64,000 nucleotides of DNA, from contig NEEC01000011.1 of assembly GCA_002189035.1 (NCBI GenBank), positions 1,922,001 through 1,986,000 of the forward strand. Direction: 5' to 3'. Below the pieces are notes generated by a model. The model ran no database searches and was not told where the DNA came from. It saw only the letters and a program-made list of their open reading frames with translations. Position 1 is the stretch's first letter; each line of letters opens with the position of its first letter. Position numbers and translations under genes: made by a program. This document shows, piece after piece, positions 56,317 through 64,000 of this stretch. This DNA comes from Utricularia gibba. Its lineage: Eukaryota; Streptophyta; Magnoliopsida; Lamiales; Lentibulariaceae.

Positions 56317-57658
56317 GGAAGACAACAATCCACCGCCGACTTTAGAAGAACGCTGGAATTTGTACGTATGGAAGTAGGCACACGAGATGATACAAATTGT
56401 GAGTATATTCTTTTTGTTATTAAAAAAAGCATAAAAGAATATTAATTATCGAGTGAAGGATATCATGTAATTAATTAGGGTTTAGGTAACATGGAGAGTT
56501 ATGCATTTTTAAAATAATATAAAGAATTTTGCACAGGAATAAAGATGCATTTTTTACTTCCAAAGAGTTTTATTTCTTTCAGTAAATAATTTATTTACTT
56601 TTTTAAAAAAAGTAAAAAGAGATATACATTATTAAGTACAAATTTTAAATACTATATATTTTAAATATTCATTGAAAATATTAAATTAATAATCAATCCA
56701 GTAATTTAAATTAACAAATATGTTAGTATCTCTTATTTGTAATTATTTATAAATAACACATTTTCCAATAATATTCATGATGAATATTCAATTTATTTAA
56801 ACTCATTTGTTATTTATTTGATTTCAAATAGTATAAAATCCAGCATATAAAATAAAATCCATAGTTCTTTTTTATTTTTTATGACATTTGTTATCTAAGA
56901 AAACTAAGATCATAATCATATCTTATACTAATTTCGTTACAAATGCAATTTGGTACAACATTATTCTTACAAACAATTTCAAAAATTTTATTTCTTATAG
57001 TATTTGATTAATGCCTGAAAAATTGATTCATCACACCCCTCACATTCTTTGAATATAGTATAAGCTATCATCTAGTTTATTAAAAAAAATCACATTTAGA
57101 TGCATAAGAAAATTTGAAAATATGAGTTTTGGATTGTTGAAATTAAAGATCTTATGGATTGGATCAATATACGTAAAACTTAATTATATAAAAAATATAA
57201 ATTATCTTACAAAAATTAGAACTAATTCAAATGTATTATTTCATTTTAAAATTGAGATGTGTTATTGTTTTGTTATTACTGCAATCATATTAATTCATCA
57301 TTGTAATAACAACAAGAAAGACGTAATGCGTGCGTATCCCGACGTTTCAGAGTGTTGGAAAGCTCCAGGTACTACTTCCATTCATACTATTGGAGTGTAG
57401 AAAAACTCTGCCGGAGCGCCGGTGGTGTCATGGGGATGATGAAAAAGGTGGCGGTTGATGTAAGATTGTTTCCTTTTGTCCTTTCCTACACCGTAGCCCT
57501 CCGCCATCACCCTGCCTGCAATCTAATCTAACCTCCCTAAAGCCATTGCTTTTCCCCATGTCCAATCCCTCTTCGTCTTTCCGAGATCGCCGAATCTCCC
57601 CCCACTTGTGTCTTTCTGTCTTTATATATTCCTCGGCCCTGAGAGCACTCACTTGCAC
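56317..57658. other. Intergenic, AT-rich, upstream of WUS
   Basis: ALKBH9 3' flank and the WUS upstream region. Very AT-rich from 56.4 to 57.3 kb. A TTTATATATT element at 57621-57630 is a possible TATA box for WUS, although it is only about 30 bp from the ATG. No gene seen. Confidence 0.5.
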
Positions 57659-58447
57659 ATGGCGGACGACGGCGGCGTCAAGGTTTCGTCAGGCGGCGCT
57701 CGTCAGAGCAGCTCGCGGTGGACGCCCACGGCGGAGCAGATACGGATTCTTAAGGATTTGTATTACAACAGCGGCGTCCGGTCACCCACCGCCGACCAAA
57801 TTCAGCGGATCTCCGCTAAGCTGCGGCAGTACGGTAAGATCGAGGGAAAAAACGTCTTCTACTGGTTCCAGAATCACAAGGCTAGAGAGCGTCACAAGAA
57901 GCGCTTCGCCGCCGATCACCTCCTCCGCCCCCTCCGCCGCCGCAACTCCCTCTCCTTTCCGCAGCTTCAGGTCCCAATGGCCTTCCATTTCCCTTCCTCT
58001 GTCCTTTTTATTGCCTTCTACATCTTTTTCTTTGCTTTTCTTCAGGTTTCCACGGTGGGAACTCATCGTTTGCCATGGAAAGGAGATTCAGGGTGAGCTT
58101 TTTAGGGTTTTATTTTGCATGCATTTTTGTTTTCTAATATTTTTTTTTATCAGGAATGCTCTATTACAACGCCCACCAATGGGAATCATCAGTGTTTTGC
58201 ATGGGAAACATTCTCTCCCTTCATCGATCCCAGTCTCAAGCTTCCTCCGGGAGTCGACGAGGAAGACGAGCGGCCTGCAAACGACATCGAGATCGAAACC
58301 CTTCCGCTGTTTCCGATGAACGGCGAAAGGACCAAGCTTCCCGATTCCGACGACGGCCGCCTACCTCCCCACACCGCCGCTTCTCTAGAGCTCAGCCTCA
58401 GCTCATGCTACAGAAGCGCACCTCCATATTCCCCCAGCTTTCCTTGA
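57659..58447 (+). CDS. WUS: WUSCHEL homeodomain transcription factor
   Basis: Start [13 protein letters not shown] is followed at once by the enlarged WOX homeodomain: [40 protein letters not shown] and [20 protein letters not shown]. The tyrosine-containing LYYN loop and [11 protein letters not shown] are features of the WUS member itself rather than WOX2-5. The last exon (58154-58447) carries an acidic patch ([11 protein letters not shown]), the WUS box ETLPLFPM and an EAR-like ASLELSLSS near the C terminus. Exon 1 is 57659-57970. A 47-nt exon with good borders lies between (about 58046-58092). Including it puts the last exon out of frame, while skipping it keeps the WUS box (201 aa). A one-base shift just after the homeodomain would also restore all three exons. 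WUS maintains shoot stem cells and represses targets with TOPLESS. Confidence 0.9.
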
Positions 58448-61400
58448 GCAACTGCACCCCTTATTTTGCATGGATATGCGATCTGTATCCCCGTTTCTGA
58501 TGTAATCACCACCTCTGTCAGCTTCCCTGTCTCTAACAACTAATATCCGCCGTGGAATTAACTGCCGGTGTCTGAGCGTCTGTCCAGAATGCAGCAGCAA
58601 CCCACAATGACGACGCTATACAATTCCGTAGTCACGTATATACGCTGTGTAAAGGATTTCTGGATCCCTTCAGATTCAAGAGGTCCACACCATTTGGATA
58701 TCTAGAAATCATTCGAACGTCTAACCCTAAATTGGCTTGTTTTTTTAGTTTTTGGGAGTACTTATAAATTCAATCCGATCTAACAAATTAGATAATATGA
58801 ATGCAAGATTCAACTCATTCTCAAATCTATTAAGATTAAAGTAGTATCATTTCATATATAAGCTAATTGAAATGGGAGGATTGATGTGGGATTACACATT
58901 TTTCAATACCAAATTTCCAACAATCAGCATCCGATCCCTTCGCAAACAGGGAAAAGTGAACTCGTTTTATCAGTAGGATTACGAGCAAGACTACCGATCA
59001 GACTCGCTGCTTTCGAGAAGTGTGACCGTACTGTAGCCCGGAGTAGGGCTAGGGTTTGGGTAATGATTGCTTCGTTGATAGCTAGACTGGAGGCGTTGGA
59101 AACTGGTGACGAGTGAAGTACTGCGCAATCCTTGGGAAAGGTGGGGGAGTGATCGGGATTTGGCTCCTCAATCACACACATACACACGTGCTTGCGTGTA
59201 TAAATTAAATAAATATCATTTTTTAACCATTAAAAATAGAAAATTTATTAAATTCTCATGATAGAAATAGAAAATAAAGAGATCATTTTCAGTTGATTGA
59301 GATTATACATGTGACAAAAAATTACTTAAAAAAACCCTCATTTTTTACTTGAAAATGTAGGGTTTTGGAGTATATAATTAGGGTTGGAAAAAAAATTAGA
59401 ATTTTTAGAGATTGGGTTGATGGTTTATTTCATGTAAGTATAATGTACAAATTTAAATTCGAATACGTACGTTTCGTAAACATAAGTAGATAAATATAAT
59501 AGTTTAACATAAACCCTAAATATATCTACTAAGTTTAACATAAAACATATTTTTTATTGTAGTTTTTAATTTATGTAAAATCAATTTTAGATACTTCCTA
59601 AAAGTTTTTTACAAACATGACCTTTGTATTTTAGAATGTGATAACGCTTCGAGATTATCATGTTGTTTAATGAAATAACTATGTAAAAAAAATTGACTCA
59701 GTAGCATTAAACTTTACAAAAACATAGTGATCAAACTTTACGAAAAAACAAGAAAAAAAACTTTGGCTGTAGAACATAATAATTAATAAATATAAGTATT
59801 TAAAGAAGGTAGTTAACATACTGTACGTGATAGTTTGTGCACATAGAAGCAGTGAATTGCGGCACTTCTCTTGGATTTTGATTCTTATGATGAAGAATAA
59901 TAATTCAGGGATTTATTTATTTATTAAAAAAAACCTTGAAAAATGGGGTCTTGGAAACGGTGATGCAAGAATCCTGCTTTTTTGACTGGTTTGTGGTTCG
60001 AGAGGAAAGGCCGCCGGAGGGTTCACGGAGGAGGAGAGCCGGCGGCGACTGCGGTGGCCCACGCTTCTTCATAATCTTTCTGGTAATGATGAGGCACAGA
60101 GACATAATCATAGGCCGTGCAATGGACAGGTTTCTAGACAAAAAGAGTGTCCGAATCACTGAGATTTGTACCCCTCTCCTCCCTTTTGAATAAACACATT
60201 ATCTTATCATATTATCCTCCAACTTCGATACAAAAATTATATTCAATTATTATAATTTTATGTTTTTACATCATTGTCCAATATTTACTTATAATAAAGT
60301 CACTTGAATAAGTTTTTGTGTGATAATTTTAAGTAATATTTTGGAAAATTTTTAGGAAATATTTTTACTTTTTTAAAATTATTTTAGAAAATAAAAAATA
60401 AAATTCAGGTATTAATTATTTTTTTAAAAAATAATTTTTGTAATATAATTTTAAAAATATTTTTGTTAGAATTATTTTTATAATCTTTAATGTTTTAGAT
60501 AAAATTATTTTTATCTTTTAAAAAATAGAAATAAACTTCAAAATTTTTTTGAGAACAATGGTTTAGTTAATCTCTTTCTATCTCTCCATCTATATCAATA
60601 TAAAGTTCGTTTAAGGTTATGCTATCACTTTTCCTAGGCAAATGTATCTATCACATTTGTTGATAGAAAAATACGGCTTATTTACAAATATGATCACCTA
60701 TATGTTCTTTGTCGCATGTTCATTTAATAATTTTACATTAAAAATATCCACTTTTATCACACACTTATTAAGAATGCCCGCTCTTGTAAATATTTCAAAA
60801 ATACATCTATTTTATGGTCATTTAGAAAATTAGGCATCTATACATTATCTCTCATGCACTTAATTAAAAATTTTACCTTCAGAATGCCCACTTTTCTCAT
60901 ACAACAATAAGGCTATGCTTGATTGGTAAGTTTGGACAGGATTGAATGATTATAGATTATATTTGATGTGTTTGGTACAAATATTTGTTAAACCCATGAA
61001 AAAACAAAAACATGAGATTTACTTTATACAAAGTAAAAAAATAGATCATAAGGGAGAGATGGGTAAAAATATTTACTTTCAACTAAATCCATACATAATC
61101 ATTAATAAACTAAACCTATTCATTCTTTATTTTTAACCAAATATGGCCTAATGATATGACCAATTTTCTAAAACACCCATCGATCTCATGTCCTACTTCA
61201 CCTTATCCTAATTCTGGTCCTGGGAACTACTTACACAACCCTAGTTATTGTTTGAATGCTCAATCTTAGTTGTTAAATTATAGTATAAGTTCGGTTTACT
61301 GTACAATTAATTATCATTACTTGTGATTTAAAAGAGTAAGCCGACGGTGTAGTACATGCAATTTTAAATTCAAAAGTTGCTGTAAATTGTATTTTTTGGT

Positions 61401-62452
61401 CTACAAAAATGAAATAATTTAAATAATAAAAATCTTGGAATCAACATACACACTTGAATATGAATCTCCTTTTTTAATATTAAAAATAATAAAAAATAGT
61501 ATGAGGGTAATTATTAATACATTTCCATATTGAGATAAACATAACAGCCACGTGGATAAGAATATTATTATTAGGCGCAAATGTCCATTTTTGGCCCACC
61601 GACATAAGAATCATGTTGGAGGAGCTATTGGATATGCTACTCTATACACGCGGATTAAAAGCGCGGTCGGTCGTGGAAGGACAGTACCCAAATATACCAT
61701 AGGTTATGAAATGATATTAAATAGAATAATCACGTAAATCTTATATGATATTTTTTACGATAATGAGGATCATTTGTAAAAATTGTAAAAATAAACATAT
61801 TTGATTTCGAATAATTTGAGGATGAATGATTTTTTTGGAAAAATACATCAAATATATAAAAAAAAACGTAAAATAGTAAGAATTGAATATTCAAAATAGA
61901 TAATATCATAAAAAATAAATATGAGTCATTACAAATCTTGAGTGTATGTACCATAGATGATTTTTAATAAATTTTTTCATATGGGTTAAAAAATTGATTC
62001 ACCTTAGTATACTTTTTTTTATTTTATTTAAAATTACGCTGATTCCATGTGACATATTTATTTTAAAATAGTATTTTTATTAAATGTTTTTTTTAGAAGA
62101 AAAAGAAAAGAAGATGTATTTTTGCTCAGGAGGCGAAAAAGACGAAAAAGGGAATGAGAGGAGGTTGTTGACCGGGTCTGGAGGTATGTTTGACGGAACA
62201 CGGTGTGTCTCTCCTTCCTCCTCCTTTCGTCCCTTCTGCTTTTCGCTTTCCTTGCAATGCACATTCAGCCTTCCAGAAATTTAGCCTTGAGGCATGGTTT
62301 ATATGGTTCCTGATACGCCTTTACGGCTTTGATTCTCAAGTTGTCATTCTTCTTTGTGGGTTTCTCATCGGAGGCCTGTTTGGTCCTGGCGCAGAACTGT
62401 CGGGTGCTTCACTGTTTCCGGCTTCCGGTTTGTGTTCTTGGGGTGCTGAGAG
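58448..62452. other. Long AT-rich intergenic region
   Basis: About 4 kb between WUS and the CDPK gene. Most is AT-rich without coding signals. Exceptions are a GC-rich island at about 59.97-60.07 kb inside a short open frame on both strands, the Tourist-like MITE at 60.9 kb, and the CDPK leader from about 62.1 kb with CT-rich tracts. Possibly long-range WUS or CDPK regulation. Confidence 0.45.
60911..61148. mobile_element. Tourist-like (PIF/Harbinger) MITE, 238 bp
   Basis: Ends are GGCTATGCTTGATTGG at the left and, reverse-complemented, GGCCATATTTGGTTAA at the right. A TAA duplication flanks both sides (60908-60910 and 61149-61151). GGCxxTGTTTGGTT-type ends with a TAA/TTA duplication are typical of Tourist elements. 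No coding potential. Confidence 0.65.
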
Positions 62453-64000
62453 ATGGGAAGCTGCATATCCACCATAAAAGTTGGAAATAATTCCAACTCC
62501 AAACGACGGTCCTCTTCAGCGGCGAACGAAGTCACGCGGAAGAATCATCATCGTAAGAATCGTGAACGGGGGAATGATTCTCAGAATATTGCGAATAAGA
62601 ATTCAAAATGGTCAGGTGCAAGTGTAACTATTCCTTTTGGAAAAAGAACGGATTTTGGGTACGACAAGGACTTTGATCGAAAGTACAGCATCGGAAAATT
62701 GTTGGGGCATGGCCAGTTTGGTTATACATATGTTGGAATTGATAAATCTAATGGATATCGTGTTGCAGTCAAAAAAATAGACAAGAATAAGGTACTTCTT
62801 GAGAGTGCTTATCAAGCTTTTTTGTTTTTTGTAATCTCGAGGTGTCTTGTTCAATGAGAGTTAGGTTACTGGCATGGCCAGTTTATGAATATGCTTACTA
62901 GTTTTCTGAACTTGGATTCATGTACGACTGTGGCGAGGCATCAAGTGTAATATTGGCATTTCTTTTTTTCAGTTTTTTCATAAGGAATGCCCAGGCTTCA
63001 TCCATGACCTTGCACTCGGATTTCTGTAGTTATCTATTTTTCTTGCTCCTTTTTTTCATTAGATTTCTAGTCCACAGTGTACGCAGAGCCAACAATTGTA
63101 GCTTGATAGCATTTTACCCCCTCCTATGTGGGAAGGTGTACATGTGCCTGATGAAAATAGCACATTAGATAAAGAAACGGTCTTGAGTTCTCACTTATCG
63201 ATTTCATGGCAGATGTTTTCAATTCCTATTTCTCCAACGACATAATACACTTCCAGTTACCAGAAACTGATGTTTGCTGGGATCTATTATTATACTGCTA
63301 TGTTGTTTCATCTCTCATCATATTATCCTTCTGTTGGCATTTTGAATTTGCGTAAACTAGTGAAGTGTCTGTTTTGGTAGCTCCGTCATAGTTTTCACTT
63401 ATCAACTTAATGGCAGATGCTGCTTCCAGTTGCTGTTGAGGATGTTAAGCGAGAAGTCAAGATATTGAGAGCTTTGGCAAGCCATGAAAATGTGGTTCAT
63501 TTTTACAATGCCTATGAAGATGATTCTTATGTGTATATAGTTATGGAGTAAGCGCTTGCGTCATGTTTCATTATCTACATGAACGAGTTTCAGGCATTCA
63601 GATTTGTGGAATGTAATTTGTAAATTGTTTTTGGCTTCTCCAAGGTTATGTGAAGGTGGAGAGCTGCTTGACCGCATCTTGGCAAAGTACATGTTTCACT
63701 TGCAGCCATTATTTTGATGAGTGTCTTACAATTTTCTGAACGGTGACCTTTCTTGAATGTGACTTTCTGGAACAGAAAGGAGAGCCGTTACACTGAGAAG
63801 GATGCAGCAGTTATTGTAAGGCAGATGCTAAAAGTTGCAGCAGAGTGCCATTTACATGGTTTCGTACACCGTGACATGAAGCCAGAGGTATGTGTTAAAT
63901 TCATCCAACAGCATCCCCGTGACAGTGCAAGCTGATGAACATTAGATGATTTTTATCATCCAGAATTTTCTTTTCAAGTCCCCAAAAGAAGACTCCATCT
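62453..64000 (+). CDS. Group IV calcium-dependent protein kinase (CPK16/18/28 type), 5' part
   Basis: Exons 62453-62791, 63417-63547, 63645-63686, 63776-63887 and 63964 to the window end; phases agree. The N terminus MGSCIS has the Gly2 myristoylation and nearby Cys palmitoylation signature, so membrane anchoring is expected. A basic variable domain follows, then [20 protein letters not shown], the P-loop [11 protein letters not shown], the VAVKKIDK lysine, [37 protein letters not shown] and the catalytic loop [14 protein letters not shown]. The sequence VAVKKIDK with KVAAECHL looks most like Arabidopsis CPK16/18, with CPK28 close. These kinases link calcium to immune and growth signalling. 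The rest of the kinase, autoinhibitory segment and EF hands lie beyond the window. Confidence 0.93.

Overview
This window is nuclear DNA from a flowering plant. Genes are split by short GT-AG introns (mostly 70-600 bp) and separated by AT-rich spacers carrying small inverted-repeat transposons. The gene families are plant specific: a LOB-domain factor, a WUSCHEL homeobox factor, SAUR, major latex protein, group-IV CDPK, plastid RF2, plastid phosphoglycolate phosphatase and plastid SufD. Genes are moderate in GC rather than grass-like; I cannot name the species. I rebuilt exon chains by hand from splice sites and frame continuity.

Layout. 0-9 kb: the 3' part of a DAA1-type AAA ATPase (+), an unidentified five-exon 527-aa protein (-), and a proline/serine-rich protein of the At5g52430 type (-). 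10-17 kb: two plastid genes on the minus strand, HCF109/PrfB1 (RF2) and PGLP1 (photorespiration). 18-19.4 kb: an unidentified minus-strand gene with broken frames. 24-30 kb: LBD25-like, SufD/ABCI7, a candidate tiny membrane protein and a SAUR, all minus. 31-43.4 kb: PWP1 (-) and phosphatidylinositol 4-kinase beta (+) diverge from a shared 1.85-kb spacer; the kinase carries a long tandem array of acidic/basic repeats. 45-53 kb: a major-latex-like gene, a hAT-type MITE, an HSL3-type receptor kinase and a small 87-aa protein. 54-58.5 kb: an ALKBH9-type RNA demethylase and a WUSCHEL gene. 62.4 kb to the end: the 5' half of a CPK16/18/28-type calcium-dependent kinase.

The genes do not form an operon or obvious cluster. 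A loose theme is plastid function (HCF109, PGLP1, SufD) and signalling/development (PI4Kbeta, HSL3, CPK, WUS, LBD, SAUR).

The most striking observations are these. Several otherwise intact genes (HSL3 twice, the major-latex-like gene, WUS, the HCF109 transit region) need single-base frame corrections, two of them in G runs, which could be assembly error or real decay. The PI4Kbeta repeat array has about 12 units. A hAT MITE has a perfect 8-bp target duplication. A SufD intron has a length divisible by three and no stop. I found no clearly new biological system; the best candidates for undescribed genes are the 527-aa protein, the 87-aa protein, the tiny membrane protein near 28.8 kb and the broken gene near 18.7 kb.
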